Origin: JBGSUZ01 sp964404895
GTDB taxonomy: Bacteria > Bacillota > Clostridia > Peptostreptococcales > Acidaminobacteraceae
Assembly: GCA_964404895.1 (NCBI GenBank)
Contig: CAYOLV010000001.1
Location: 372,001-436,000 of the forward strand
DNA length: 64,000 nt
Direction of reading: 5' to 3'
Shown here: piece after piece, positions 8,113 to 17,484 of the stretch
Layout: each line of letters starts with the position of its first letter
Position numbering within the stretch: the stretch's first letter is position 1
Notes under the pieces: generated by a model
What the model was told of the DNA's origin: nothing
The model's input: the letters and a program-made list of their open reading frames with translations, nothing else
Database searches by the model: none
Translations under genes and position numbers: made by a program

Positions 8113-9317
8113 TGAAAGAAAATATAATAAATAATACGATTGGCAATCAAGACGCAGGCAGCCCAGCCGTCATGCCCACCTACGGCAGAAAAAACGTGAG
8201 CTTTACCTCAGGCAAAGGTATTTGGCTCAAAGATGATGAGGGCAATACCTATATGGACATGGTCAGCGGCGTTGCCGTCAACTGTTTGGGGCACGCTTCA
8301 CCAGTGATTGTGGAAGCCCTCACACAGCAGGCCAATCAAGTGATTCACATTTCTAACCTTTACTGGAATGAGCCTCAAAAGAAATTAGCCGAAAAGCTCA
8401 TTGCCCTAAGCGATGGGGTTCTGCAAGATGTGTTTTTCTGTAACAGCGGCACAGAAGCTTTAGAAGGCGCCCTTAAACTCTGTAAGAAATACGGCAAAGC
8501 CAATAACAAACCTTACTTGGTCTACATGAACAATTCCTTCCACGGCAGAACCAATGGGGCTCTCAGCATTACGGGACAGGTGAAATACCAAGAGCCCTTT
8601 GGCAACTTACTCCCCGACTGTCTGTCCATCGATTTCAACGACTCAAAGGCTCTAAGCGCCCTCTTTGCCCTTCATGGGGACAAGATTGCAGCAGTCTTTG
8701 CAGAACCCATTCAAGGGGAAGGTGGCATTATAGAAATGGATGCCGACTATGGCAAACTGTTGAAAAATCTTTGTGACGCCCACGGTGCACTATTGGTATT
8801 AGATGAAGTTCAGTGCGGAGCAGGGCGAATGGGGACTTACTTCGGCTATCAATCCATTGGCATTGAACCGGATATTTTGTGCATGGCAAAAGGTCTTGGA
8901 GGCGGCGTGCCTATTGGCGCTCTCTTAGCTAATAGCAAAGCCTCTGTGTTCCAAAAGGGTGACCATGGTTCTACTTATGGTGGGAATCCCCTTATGTGCA
9001 GCGTGGCCTCTGCGGTCACCGAAGTCATCAGCCAAAAAGGCTTTTTACAAGAAGTTGAGGCAAAGTCTTTGCAACTGAAAAATGGACTTGAAAAATTAGT
9101 CCAACAAGGGAAGATTCAGGCTTACCGAGGGAAAGGTCTTTTGTTAGGCATGGTGGTAGAGGAGCCGTCTAAGTGGGTGGACCTTGCTTTTGAAAATAAA
9201 TTGTTGCTCATCAGTGCAGGGACAGACACCATTCGACTCTTGCCGCCACTGAATATGACATCTGAAGAGATTGAGGTTTTACTTGAAAAACTGGAAAACC
9301 TCTTCCAAATCAGCTAG
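8112..9317 (+). CDS. argD: Acetylornithine aminotransferase
   Basis: 401 residues, class-III PLP aminotransferase. It converts N-acetylglutamate semialdehyde and glutamate to N-acetylornithine. Motifs: NSGTEALEGALK (cofactor phosphate site), DEVQCGAGRMG, and the Schiff-base lysine in CMAKGLGGGVPIGA. The start codon overlaps the argB stop (TAATG), indicating translational coupling. The dual acetylornithine/succinyl-diaminopimelate activity seen in some relatives cannot be judged, but the arg neighbourhood fixes the main role. Confidence 0.95.
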   Translation: MKENIINNTIGNQDAGSPAVMPTYGRKNVSFTSGKGIWLKDDEGNTYMDMVSGVAVNCLGHASPVIVEALTQQANQVIHISNLYWNEPQKKLAEKLIALSDGVLQDVFFCNSGTEALEGALKLCKKYGKANNKPYLVYMNNSFHGRTNGALSITGQVKYQEPFGNLLPDCLSIDFNDSKALSALFALHGDKIAAVFAEPIQGEGGIIEMDADYGKLLKNLCDAHGALLVLDEVQCGAGRMGTYFGYQSIGIEPDILCMAKGLGGGVPIGALLANSKASVFQKGDHGSTYGGNPLMCSVASAVTEVISQKGFLQEVEAKSLQLKNGLEKLVQQGKIQAYRGKGLLLGMVVEEPSKWVDLAFENKLLLISAGTDTIRLLPPLNMTSEEIEVLLEKLENLFQIS

Positions 9318-9332
9318 TAGGAGGGGACAACC

Positions 9333-10433
9333 ATGAAGGGCTATTTATTGCTGTCAGATGGCAGTCTTTACGAAGGGACTTTGATTGGAAACCAATCCTT
9401 TGAAGTCGGTGAAATCGTTTTCAACACCAGCATGACAGGCTATCAGGAAATTTTAACAGACCCTTCCTATTATGGGCAAATGGTGGTTTTAACCTACCCT
9501 CTCATTGGGAACTACGGGGTAGATCTTTCTTGGAGTCAGTCTGAAAAAATACAGGCTAAAGGTCTGATTGTGAGAGAAATCTGTGAAAATCCCTCCCATT
9601 GGGCGGCAGAATTTGACTTAAACAGCTACCTTAAAGCCAATGGCGCCACAGGTCTGACTGGGGTGGACACCAGAGCCATTACCAAGAAGCTGAGAACTTC
9701 TGGTACCATGAACGGCTGTTTACTCACCCATTTAGACCAAAAAGAGGAAGCTTTAAAAGCTATCCAAAACTATGTCAATCAGGATGGGGTATTTTTGACT
9801 TCAACCCCTGAAAGTTACGGTTTAAGCCCTGAAAAGAGCAACGGGCTCAGAGTGGCGGTTTTAGATTTTGGCATTAAGAAAGGCATTTTAAAGTCCCTTT
9901 TAGAGAGAGGCTTTGAACTGAAAGTTTTCCCAGCCCATACCAAAAGTGGGGAAATTATGAGCTGGAACCCAGACGGCATCTTCTTATCCAATGGGCCGGG
10001 GGACCCTGCAGACCTTGGGGGCATCATTGCTGAAATTGAGGAACTCTTAACCTATAAGCCGATTTTTGGCATATGTCTTGGACATCAACTCCTGTGCCAT
10101 GCTTTTGGGGGCAAGACGGAAAAACTTAAGTTTGGCCACAGAGGCGGGAACCATCCTGTGATGGATTTGAATCTGGGGAAAGTGTTCATTACCTCCCAGA
10201 ACCATGGCTACGTGGTGGTAGATGACTCTTTGGATTTGGAAAAAGTGGCAATTACCCATTACAACGTAAACGATGGTTCCATTGAAGGCATGAAGCACAA
10301 AGAACTCCCTATTTTCAGCGTTCAATATCACCCAGAAGCTTCTCCTGGGCCTAATGAGTCTGAATATTTATTTGATCAATTTAAAACCTTAATAGAAAAC
10401 CATATCGACTGGAAGGAAGAAAAGTATGCCTAA
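9333..10433 (+). CDS. carA: Carbamoyl-phosphate synthase, small (glutaminase) subunit
   Basis: 366 residues. It hydrolyses glutamine and channels ammonia to CarB to make carbamoyl phosphate for arginine and pyrimidines. The N-terminal CPSase domain (GYLLLSDGSLYEG, TGYQEILTDPSY) is followed by a class-I amidotransferase with nucleophile Cys248 in GICLGHQLL and the catalytic HPE in QYHPEASPGP. ATG follows AGGAGGGGA. It sits 15 nt after argD and overlaps carB by 8 nt, so it belongs to the arginine operon. Confidence 0.97.
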   Translation: MKGYLLLSDGSLYEGTLIGNQSFEVGEIVFNTSMTGYQEILTDPSYYGQMVVLTYPLIGNYGVDLSWSQSEKIQAKGLIVREICENPSHWAAEFDLNSYLKANGATGLTGVDTRAITKKLRTSGTMNGCLLTHLDQKEEALKAIQNYVNQDGVFLTSTPESYGLSPEKSNGLRVAVLDFGIKKGILKSLLERGFELKVFPAHTKSGEIMSWNPDGIFLSNGPGDPADLGGIIAEIEELLTYKPIFGICLGHQLLCHAFGGKTEKLKFGHRGGNHPVMDLNLGKVFITSQNHGYVVVDDSLDLEKVAITHYNVNDGSIEGMKHKELPIFSVQYHPEASPGPNESEYLFDQFKTLIENHIDWKEEKYA

Positions 10434-13400
10434 AGATCAATCCATTGAAAAAGTACTGGTCATTGGCTCTGGGCCTATTATCATCGGACAAGGGGCTGAA
10501 TTTGACTATTCGGGCACGCAGGCCTGTAAAGTTTTTAAAGAAGAGGGCATTCAAGTGGTGTTGGTGAACAATAACCCTGCCACCATTATGACCGATGCCA
10601 ACATTGCCGACGCCATTTATATGGAACCTCTCCTACCAGAGGTTCTTGAGAAAATCATTGCCAAAGAAAAGCCAGATGCCATTATTGCAGGCATGGGAGG
10701 GCAGACCGCCCTGAACTTAGTCATGAAGCTGTCCCAAGAGGGCATTTTAGAGCGTTACGGCGTAAAAGTCATTGGGACCCAAGTGGCCTCCATTGAACAG
10801 GCTGAAAGTCGAGAAGCCTTTAAACAACTTATGGCTGCCATTGGGGAACCTTGTGTGGAAAGCGAAACCGTGTCCAGCGTTGAAGATGCCGCCAAGGCGG
10901 CAGAAGAGATTGGTTACCCCGTTGTGGTTAGACCTGCCTATACTTTAGGGGGAACGGGGGGCGGTATTGCCAGTAATTTGGAAGAACTCGAAGCCATTGC
11001 GGAAAAAGGCTTAGGATTTGCCATTAACGGACAAGTTTTAGTTGAAAAATGTATTTCAGGCTGGAAAGAAATAGAGTACGAAATGATGCGAGACGGGGCA
11101 GGTTCAGTGATTGCCGTCTGTAATATGGAAAATATTGACCCAGTAGGCATTCATACAGGGGACTCTATTGTCGTTGCCCCTTCACAGACCTTAAGCGATC
11201 ATGAATACCAAATGCTTCGCAATGCTTCTATAAAAATTGTATCGGCCTTAAATATTCAAGGAGGCTGTAACGTTCAAATTGCATTAGACCCAAAGTCTCT
11301 AAACTACAGCGTCATTGAGGTAAATCCTCGTGTGAGCCGTTCTTCAGCTCTTGCTTCCAAAGCCACAGGTTATCCCATTGCCAAAGTGGCGGCTAAAATT
11401 GCTTTAGGCTATAACCTCCATGAAATTCTAAACGACGTAACTGGGGCTACTACGGCTTGTTTTGAACCTGCTCTGGATTATTGCGTGGTAAAAATTCCGA
11501 GGTTTGCTTTTGATAAATTTAAGTACGCCCAGAAAACCCTAGGCACGATGATGATGGCAACAGGTGAAGTCATGGCCATCGCAGGAAGTTTTGAAGCCGC
11601 CTTGATGAAAGCCATCAGAAGTATGGAGACAGGGCAGCACACTTTAAAACTGGAAACGGCTCAGAACCTAGTGATGGACGAGCTCATGGCTCTCATTGAA
11701 AAAGCCGATGACCTGCGCCTCTTCTATGTGGCGGAACTCATGAGACGTGAGGTGTCCCCTTATGTGATCAGTGAGAAGACGGGCATAGACTATTTCTTTA
11801 CCAAGAAAATAGGTGATTTGGTAAATCTGGAAAAAACCATTAGCGGAAAGGACTTCTCAAGTCTATCAGCGGAGACACTACGTCATCTGAAAAATATGGG
11901 CTTTTCCGACCAAGGGATTAGTGAACTCACCTTGTTTGCATCCCCTGAAAAGGTAAGAGCTTCAAGACTTGAGCAGGGCATTGGGGCCAATTACAAAATG
12001 GTGGACACCTGTGCGGCAGAAATGGAGGCACAGTCTCCTTACTACTACGCAACCTACGACTGTGAGGGTGAGGCCACTGTCAGCGACCAACCTAAAATAT
12101 TAGTCCTCGGTTCAGGGCCTATACGGATTGGTCAGGGGGTAGAATTTGATTATTGTACCGTCGGTGGGGTGGAAGCTTTTAGACAGAAGGGCTACGAGAC
12201 CCTTGTGATTAACAACAACCCTGAAACCGTCAGCACGGATTTTAACATCTCCGACCAACTGTATTTTGAGCCCATTACCTTAGAGGACGTCCTCAATGTG
12301 GTGGAGGCTCAAAACCCAGTGGGGGTAGTGGTTCAGTTTGGAGGACAGACCGCTTTGAAACTTGCAAAAGCCTTGGAAGAAGAAGGGGTTAAAATTGTTG
12401 GAACTTCTTTTGAAGCCCTGCATATGGCAGAGGATAGAGAGGCTTTTAATCAGTTGGCAAATAGGGAGAACATTCCTTGTCCAATAGGTAAGGCCGTTTT
12501 CAGCATGGCAGAAGGTCTTGAAGGGGTTAAAATGATTGGGTTCCCGTTAATAGTAAGACCGAGCTACGTTCTAGGAGGCTTGGGCATGAAAATCGTCCAG
12601 TCAGAAGATGAGGCCATGACCTATTTACAGCAAGCCTTTGAGTTGGATGGGGTCGAAAGTGTCCTCATGGATTCCTATTTAGAAGGCCTTGAATGTGAGG
12701 TGGACGGGGTCTGTGATGGAGAGGATGTCTTTATTCCGGGGATTATGGAGCATTTGGAAGGGGCTGGGGTGCATTCGGGAGACAGTATGTCTGTATACCC
12801 ACCTATGAAACTGACTCAAATTCAAAAGGATCAAATCGCCTACTGGTCTCATAAGATTCCTGTGGCCATGGGGATCAAAGGTCTTTTCAATATTCAATTT
12901 GTCATTCATCAAGAGGCGGTTTATGTGATTGAGGTCAATCCAAGGTCTTCAAGAACCGTGCCCTTTATCAGCAAAGTCACAGGGGTACCCCTTATGAAAA
13001 TAGCCGTGGCAGCCATGTTAGGGGATAAGTTAAGTGATATGCCTTATGGCACTGGGGTTTATCCTGAAGGAAATCTCTGTTACATTAAAATGCCCGTGTT
13101 CTCCCACGGGAAAATCCCAAATGTAGACGTGCGCCTTGGCCCTGAAATGAAATCTACTGGAGAACTTCTCAGTATGGATTTAGATTTTAAGAATGCCCTA
13201 TATAAAGGGTTCTTGGCACTTCTGCCTAATCTCCACAAGGTAGAACAAGTTTATATGGACTGTTCTGAGAAACACTTAGAGGGTCTGGTGAATTGGATTG
13301 AAAACAATAAAGCGGCAACAGCTCATTTGAGTTTCATAACCAACCATAGTTCAACGATTGCGTATTCATCGGTGGCAAAGGCATTTAAAGCTTTTGAAAG

Positions 13401-13650
13401 TGAAGCCATTGAGGGTCTGATACGAAAAGGGGAACTGTCTGTGGTGGCAAGTCTCTTCGACAGCTATCAGGGAGACCAAGCCGATCAAAAAGCGATTCGG
13501 AGTGCTTCTGTAGAGAGCAGAGGAATGTGCATGACTCATATGGATACTTTTGAGCATTTTATGGGTGCTTTATTAAGGCCGCTTCGATTAGAAGACATGA
13601 GTATTTTTGATATGAATAATCAGTTAAAAGATAGCGAGCATTTGAAATAG
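10426..13650 (+). CDS. carB: Carbamoyl-phosphate synthase, large subunit
   Basis: 1074 residues, full length. Two homologous halves each have a biotin-carboxylase-like N-lobe (VLVIGSGPIIIGQGAEFDYSG near 10; VLGSGPIRIGQGVEFDY near 560) and an ATP-grasp domain. The first makes carboxyphosphate and carbamate, the second carbamoyl phosphate. The C-terminal allosteric (MGS-like) domain, about 935-1074, is recognisable only by its end (IRSASVES..MCMTHMDTFEHF) and is strongly divergent from the usual sequence, so effector control by ornithine, UMP or IMP may differ. Overlaps carA; last gene of the arg operon, ended by a shared bidirectional terminator. Confidence 0.97.
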   Translation: MPKDQSIEKVLVIGSGPIIIGQGAEFDYSGTQACKVFKEEGIQVVLVNNNPATIMTDANIADAIYMEPLLPEVLEKIIAKEKPDAIIAGMGGQTALNLVMKLSQEGILERYGVKVIGTQVASIEQAESREAFKQLMAAIGEPCVESETVSSVEDAAKAAEEIGYPVVVRPAYTLGGTGGGIASNLEELEAIAEKGLGFAINGQVLVEKCISGWKEIEYEMMRDGAGSVIAVCNMENIDPVGIHTGDSIVVAPSQTLSDHEYQMLRNASIKIVSALNIQGGCNVQIALDPKSLNYSVIEVNPRVSRSSALASKATGYPIAKVAAKIALGYNLHEILNDVTGATTACFEPALDYCVVKIPRFAFDKFKYAQKTLGTMMMATGEVMAIAGSFEAALMKAIRSMETGQHTLKLETAQNLVMDELMALIEKADDLRLFYVAELMRREVSPYVISEKTGIDYFFTKKIGDLVNLEKTISGKDFSSLSAETLRHLKNMGFSDQGISELTLFASPEKVRASRLEQGIGANYKMVDTCAAEMEAQSPYYYATYDCEGEATVSDQPKILVLGSGPIRIGQGVEFDYCTVGGVEAFRQKGYETLVINNNPETVSTDFNISDQLYFEPITLEDVLNVVEAQNPVGVVVQFGGQTALKLAKALEEEGVKIVGTSFEALHMAEDREAFNQLANRENIPCPIGKAVFSMAEGLEGVKMIGFPLIVRPSYVLGGLGMKIVQSEDEAMTYLQQAFELDGVESVLMDSYLEGLECEVDGVCDGEDVFIPGIMEHLEGAGVHSGDSMSVYPPMKLTQIQKDQIAYWSHKIPVAMGIKGLFNIQFVIHQEAVYVIEVNPRSSRTVPFISKVTGVPLMKIAVAAMLGDKLSDMPYGTGVYPEGNLCYIKMPVFSHGKIPNVDVRLGPEMKSTGELLSMDLDFKNALYKGFLALLPNLHKVEQVYMDCSEKHLEGLVNWIENNKAATAHLSFITNHSSTIAYSSVAKAFKAFESEAIEGLIRKGELSVVASLFDSYQGDQADQKAIRSASVESRGMCMTHMDTFEHFMGALLRPLRLEDMSIFDMNNQLKDSEHLK

Positions 13651-13684
13651 TTATCAGTCGGTTAGAAAAAACTATCAAGCAAAT

Positions 13685-13732
13685 AAAAAAGTCCTACACA
13701 TCACCTGATTAGGTGAGTGTAGGACTTTTTTT
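13685..13732. terminator. Bidirectional terminator between carB and the AraC-type gene
   Basis: Long stem AAGTCCTACAC-A-TCACCT paired with AGGTGA-GTGTAGGACTT around the loop GATT, with A-run on the left and T-run on the right, so it works on both strands. The stop codon of the minus-strand regulator (13709-13711) lies at the loop, meaning the last codons of that gene form one arm of the hairpin. Confidence 0.95.
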
Positions 13733-14566
13733 ATTTGTTTGCTGAAGCATATATTGTTTTGGCGTCATGCCATAAGTTTCTTTGAAAATTTTAATAAAAT
13801 AAGAGACATTTTCAAAACCAAGGTCATAGCAGACCTCTGAAACACTCTTATAACTTAAAGAAGAAAGTGCTTGACGCAGCTTAAGCTGTTTTTGATATTC
13901 CTTTGGGGTCAAGCCCGTTTTCTTTTTAAACAAGCCAATCAAATTAGAGGGGGACATGTTTAAATGATAGGCAATCTCATTGACAGTAGGGGCAGTTCCT
14001 TGAGAAAGTCCTAATTGCTGTGCAGCGTAAGACACGGGGTCCAATTTTCGAAATTTTGAAAGGTTGACCTTAGAATTTTTGAGCATATGGTAAGCCAATT
14101 CTTGAGCACACAGGTCAATCAGGAACCCTTTGTTAGGGTCTTGACTGGCAGCGTATTGATTGATGCGGCTTAAGTGATGGCGCATGCTCTCGTCTAAGGC
14201 AATTTTCCCCACTTGGCTATCCGTTCTGTCTATAGGTGCATCCAAATGATTTTCTAGTCGGTTAGCGGTACACTCGATTAAATGCTCACTAATCTCATAG
14301 ACAATAGCCGTGGTGGGCATTCCTATTTGCATTTGAACCTCAGTATGAGGGGGCAAAATAATAAAATCTGAAGTATGGTAGGTGAATTCACTGGATTGAT
14401 TAATGGTGACATGTTTTTCACCCTTTGCAATGGTACACAAGCGAGGGTATTGGTAAGAACGATAAGTTTCTTCATAACCCTGAGCTAAGTCGTAATGCAG
14501 AATGCGCAAGTAGTCGGTTTCACAGCCGTCATTTTTTTCAAATTTAGGATCAAAGCTATGAATCAT
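13709..14566 (-). CDS. AraC-family transcriptional regulator
   Basis: 285 residues. The N-terminal half is a cupin-like sensor (YPRLCTIAKGEKHVTIN, FIILPPHTEVQMQI). The C-terminal about 100 residues are a double helix-turn-helix: VNEIAYHLNMSPSNLIGLFKK and SVSEVCYDLGFENVSYFIKIFK, ending GMTPKQYM. It diverges from tupABC across about 250 bp, so control of tungstate uptake or of the pterin genes is a reasonable guess, though AraC-type regulators of this shape usually sense organic ligands. Its final codons lie in the terminator hairpin shared with carB. Confidence 0.9.
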   Translation of the reverse strand: MIHSFDPKFEKNDGCETDYLRILHYDLAQGYEETYRSYQYPRLCTIAKGEKHVTINQSSEFTYHTSDFIILPPHTEVQMQIGMPTTAIVYEISEHLIECTANRLENHLDAPIDRTDSQVGKIALDESMRHHLSRINQYAASQDPNKGFLIDLCAQELAYHMLKNSKVNLSKFRKLDPVSYAAQQLGLSQGTAPTVNEIAYHLNMSPSNLIGLFKKKTGLTPKEYQKQLKLRQALSSLSYKSVSEVCYDLGFENVSYFIKIFKETYGMTPKQYMLQQTNKKSPTLT

Positions 14567-14812
14567 CCAGACCTCCTAAAACTTAATGCCACCCGTGAAT
14601 AATCAACTAATGGCTGTATAGGTTTAATTTATCATAAAATGATCAAAAAATCATTATTTTGTGCTATATTTTTGAATTTTCAGTTAGTTTTATGTGAGAT
14701 AAGAAGTTATAATTAACTCAAACTATATTGTATGGCGTAGAAAGCAGTTTGCAATGCTTTTCAGTGGACAATTAGGGAGTACTACTATATTCATTTTAGG
14801 GGGACGTTGCAA
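14567..14812. promoter_or_regulatory. Divergent promoter region of the AraC-type gene and tupA
   Basis: 246 bp, AT-rich. A TATAAT at 14708-14713 could be the tupA -10, with a poor -35 upstream. A leader hairpin GAAAGCA/TGCTTTTC spans 14740-14746 and 14755-14762. I looked for the Moco-riboswitch consensus found at 22520-22616 and do not see it here. The AGGGGG ribosome site for tupA is at 14798-14803. Confidence 0.45.
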
Positions 14813-15643
14813 ATGAAGGGTAACTTAAAAGTCATATTGGCAGTTTTAGCAATATTAGTTGTAGGCGGCAGTTTTATAGTGTTTAAACCTGCACAAGAAG
14901 ATAAATTTATAATCATGGCAACCACGACCAGCACTCAAGACAGTGGGCTACTGGACTATCTCTTGCCTTATTTTACAGAGGAGACTGGCATAGAAGTCCG
15001 CGTTGTGGCTGCGGGAACGGGTAAAGCTTTACAAATAGGAAAAGACGGGCAAGCCGATGTCCTTTTGGTTCATGCTAAAGCCGATGAAGAAGCCTTTGTA
15101 AAAGAGGGATTCGGAGTCCAGCGATTTGATGTCATGTATAACGACTTCATCGTGCTAGGGCCTAAGGGAGATCCTATCTCTGGAGAGATGAAAGCCCTTA
15201 AAGATGTGAAAGCGATTATGAAACAGATTCAAGACAAACAGTTGACCTTTGTTTCCAGAGGTGACGATTCGGGTACGCATAAAAAAGAACTCAAACTTTG
15301 GCCGACAGATTCATTGACGGGAAAATGGTATATTTCTGCGGGAAAAGGTATGGGAGACGTGCTTCAAATGGCAAATGAAATGGAAGCCTTCACATTGAGT
15401 GATAGAGCGACTTATTTGTCTATGTCTGATAAATTAGATTTAGAAATTGTTTCAGAAGGAGATTCTTCTCTTCTTAATTACTACGGTGTTATTGCAGTCA
15501 ATCCAAAGTTGAATGCAGCTATTCACGGCAAAGAGGCAGAACAGTTTGTCCAGTGGATTCTTTCAGCCAAAACCCAAGAATTAATTGGTAAATTTGGCGT
15601 AGATACTTACGGACAGTCTTTATTCTATCCCAATGCAAAATAG
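14813..15643 (+). CDS. tupA: Tungstate ABC transporter, substrate-binding protein
   Basis: 276 residues. An N-terminal hydrophobic signal or anchor (VILAVLAILVVGGSFIVF) lacks a lipobox cysteine, so it is either cleaved or membrane-tethered. The mature start MATTTSTQDSGLLDYLLP and the motif DVLLVHAKADE.FV, then VMYNDFIVLGP, are typical of TupA, which binds tungstate (rather than molybdate) tightly. ATG 14813 is preferred over TTG 14807, since AGGGGG is 9 nt before it. First gene of tupABC, leading into pterin-cofactor genes, consistent with feeding tungsten to AOR. Confidence 0.93.
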   Translation: MKGNLKVILAVLAILVVGGSFIVFKPAQEDKFIIMATTTSTQDSGLLDYLLPYFTEETGIEVRVVAAGTGKALQIGKDGQADVLLVHAKADEEAFVKEGFGVQRFDVMYNDFIVLGPKGDPISGEMKALKDVKAIMKQIQDKQLTFVSRGDDSGTHKKELKLWPTDSLTGKWYISAGKGMGDVLQMANEMEAFTLSDRATYLSMSDKLDLEIVSEGDSSLLNYYGVIAVNPKLNAAIHGKEAEQFVQWILSAKTQELIGKFGVDTYGQSLFYPNAK

Positions 15644-15663
15644 GAATCTAGCAAGGAGCATAT

Positions 15664-16365
15664 ATGCAGACAATAGCCGAAGGTTTGATAGAGGCATTAA
15701 AACTACTGATCAGCTTTGATCCTGAGGTTTATGAAATCATTTTTCTTTCTCTGGGGTTGTCTTTAACGTCGACCTGTTTGTCCGCTTGTATCGGTATTCC
15801 CTTGGGGCTTATCCTAGGGGTCAAAGATTATCGCTTTAAGCCTCAAGTTTCCAGAGTTTTATATACCTGTATGAGCTTGCCCCCGGTGGTAGTGGGACTG
15901 TTGGTCGCCATTTTTCTTTCTCGGTCGGGACCTTTTGGTTCATGGCAGCTCATGTTTACTCCTGGTGCCATGGTGATTGCTCAAATGTTTTTAGTTACCC
16001 CCATTATTGCAGGCATTCTGTTTAACAATGCCAAGCAACATGGGAAAGAGATCAAAGATTTTGGCAAGACTATGGGAGCGGGTCCAATAGACCTCCTCAT
16101 GCTACTCATTAAGGAAATGCGCACAGCACTTTTAGTAGCTGTTGTCACTGGTTTTGGAAGAGCTATTTCTGAAGTGGGCGCTGTCATGATTGTGGGTGGG
16201 AATATCAAGCACCACACAAGGGTTATGACCACCTATATTGCCATGAACAACAGCATGGGCAATTATGCTTCTGCTATTGCAATGGGATTGGTGTTGCTTC
16301 TCATTTCATTTGTAGTCAACGCTTTTCTCTACCGTTTCATAGAGGGGGAAACCCATGCGTATTGA
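15664..16365 (+). CDS. tupB: Tungstate ABC transporter, permease
   Basis: 233 residues with about five to six membrane helices and the binding-protein-dependent permease EAA-like loop (FGKTMGAGPIDLLMLLIKEMR, then a helix with GFGRAISEVGAVMIVGGN). Short single-domain permease of the TupB type, expected to work as a dimer with TupC. Start ATG after AAGGAGCAT; its end overlaps tupC by 11 nt. Confidence 0.92.
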   Translation: MQTIAEGLIEALKLLISFDPEVYEIIFLSLGLSLTSTCLSACIGIPLGLILGVKDYRFKPQVSRVLYTCMSLPPVVVGLLVAIFLSRSGPFGSWQLMFTPGAMVIAQMFLVTPIIAGILFNNAKQHGKEIKDFGKTMGAGPIDLLMLLIKEMRTALLVAVVTGFGRAISEVGAVMIVGGNIKHHTRVMTTYIAMNNSMGNYASAIAMGLVLLLISFVVNAFLYRFIEGETHAY

Positions 16366-16999
16366 TTTGCATCATTTGAAAAAAAATTATGGAAACAGGA
16401 AAATCCTCAATATTAATCGGCTCACTTTTGAAAGTGGCAAAATAATTGGGCTGAGTGGTTCAAACGGCGCAGGAAAAACTACTTTGCTGAGAATTATTGC
16501 AGGTTTGGACAGCCATTACGAAGGTGAGGTTTATCGGAACGAACAATTGGACTTTACACCTGAATTGAGAAAACAAATCACTTACCTCAGTCAAAGACCT
16601 TATATGATGCAGGGGAGTGTGAAAGAAAACTTGAGTTACCCTTTATTGCTTAGAAAAGCAGAAGAAAGAGCCATAAAAGATAAAGTAGAGGCTATTTTGG
16701 AAGAACTGGGCATTGAGCATTTAGCAGATCAAAAGGCCGCCAGCTTGTCCGGTGGTGAAGCGCAAAAATTGGCTTTAGCAAGGGCATTGATCTTTGAACC
16801 CAAGCTTCTCCTTTTAGACGAGCCAACAGCCAGCATAGATGCTCAGACCATTGCACATATTGAATCGATTTTAAAAAAGAGAAATCAATCCCTTCAAATG
16901 ACCATGGTGATGATTTCTCACAATAAAGCTCAATTGACAGGTATTTGCGATCATTTAATAGAAATGGAAGGTGGCACATGTATTCAGTCGGTATTATAA
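16355..16999 (+). CDS. tupC: Tungstate ABC transporter, ATP-binding protein
   Basis: 214 residues. Walker A is GSNGAGKTT (about 37-45), signature LSGGEAQKLALARAL, Walker B KLLLLDEPTAS, H-loop MISHNK. Powers tungstate import with TupB. Shorter than typical MolC/ModC as it lacks a C-terminal regulatory TOBE domain. Overlaps tupB at its start and the mog-like gene at its end (22 nt). Confidence 0.92.
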   Translation: MRIDLHHLKKNYGNRKILNINRLTFESGKIIGLSGSNGAGKTTLLRIIAGLDSHYEGEVYRNEQLDFTPELRKQITYLSQRPYMMQGSVKENLSYPLLLRKAEERAIKDKVEAILEELGIEHLADQKAASLSGGEAQKLALARALIFEPKLLLLDEPTASIDAQTIAHIESILKKRNQSLQMTMVMISHNKAQLTGICDHLIEMEGGTCIQSVL

Positions 17000-17472
17000 C
17001 AGCCAGCGACAAAGGCTCAGCAGGAGAAAGAGAAGATCTGAGCGGCGCAGTGATTAAGGAATTGGTCACAGCTGCAGGGTATCGGGTCGTCAGTCATAAA
17101 ATCTTATCAGACGATGTAGAAACCCTTTCCAAAGAAATGATTCGATTAGCAGACGAAACTCATGTGGAACTCATATTGACCACAGGAGGTACGGGGTTTA
17201 GCCAAAGAGATGTCACTCCAGAAGCTACCAAAATTGTAATTGAACGCGAAGTACCAGGTATACCTGAAGCCATGCGGGCTTATAGTTTGCAATTAACGCC
17301 TAAAGCCATGCTCTCTAGAGCTACGGCAGGTATTCGGGGAAAGTCACTGATTGTCAATTTACCGGGCAGTCCCAAAGCAGTACGAGAAATATTGGAATAT
17401 ATTTTACCCCCCCTCTATCACGGCATACAAATTTTAGTAGGCGATGATGGGGAATGTGGTCAGCCTAAATAG
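16978..17472 (+). CDS. mog: MogA/MoaB-family molybdopterin adenylyltransferase
   Basis: 164 residues from ATG 16978, which sits after GGAAGGTGG; a longer in-frame ATG at 16945 would lie deep inside tupC with no ribosome site. The family adenylylates the pterin phosphate to prime metal insertion. Motifs: GIITASDKGSAGEREDLSG at the N-terminus, LTTGGTGFSQRDVTPEAT and NLPGSPKAV. MoaB and MogA cannot be separated with confidence by eye. Precedes two moeA genes, the next enzymes in the pathway. Confidence 0.92.
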   Translation: MYSVGIITASDKGSAGEREDLSGAVIKELVTAAGYRVVSHKILSDDVETLSKEMIRLADETHVELILTTGGTGFSQRDVTPEATKIVIEREVPGIPEAMRAYSLQLTPKAMLSRATAGIRGKSLIVNLPGSPKAVREILEYILPPLYHGIQILVGDDGECGQPK

Positions 17473-17484
17473 AGAGGATCGCCT

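Noticed and set aside
14700..14812. Second Moco/Tuco riboswitch before tupA
   Set aside because: The GCCTCCC and TGGAAAGG core is missing.
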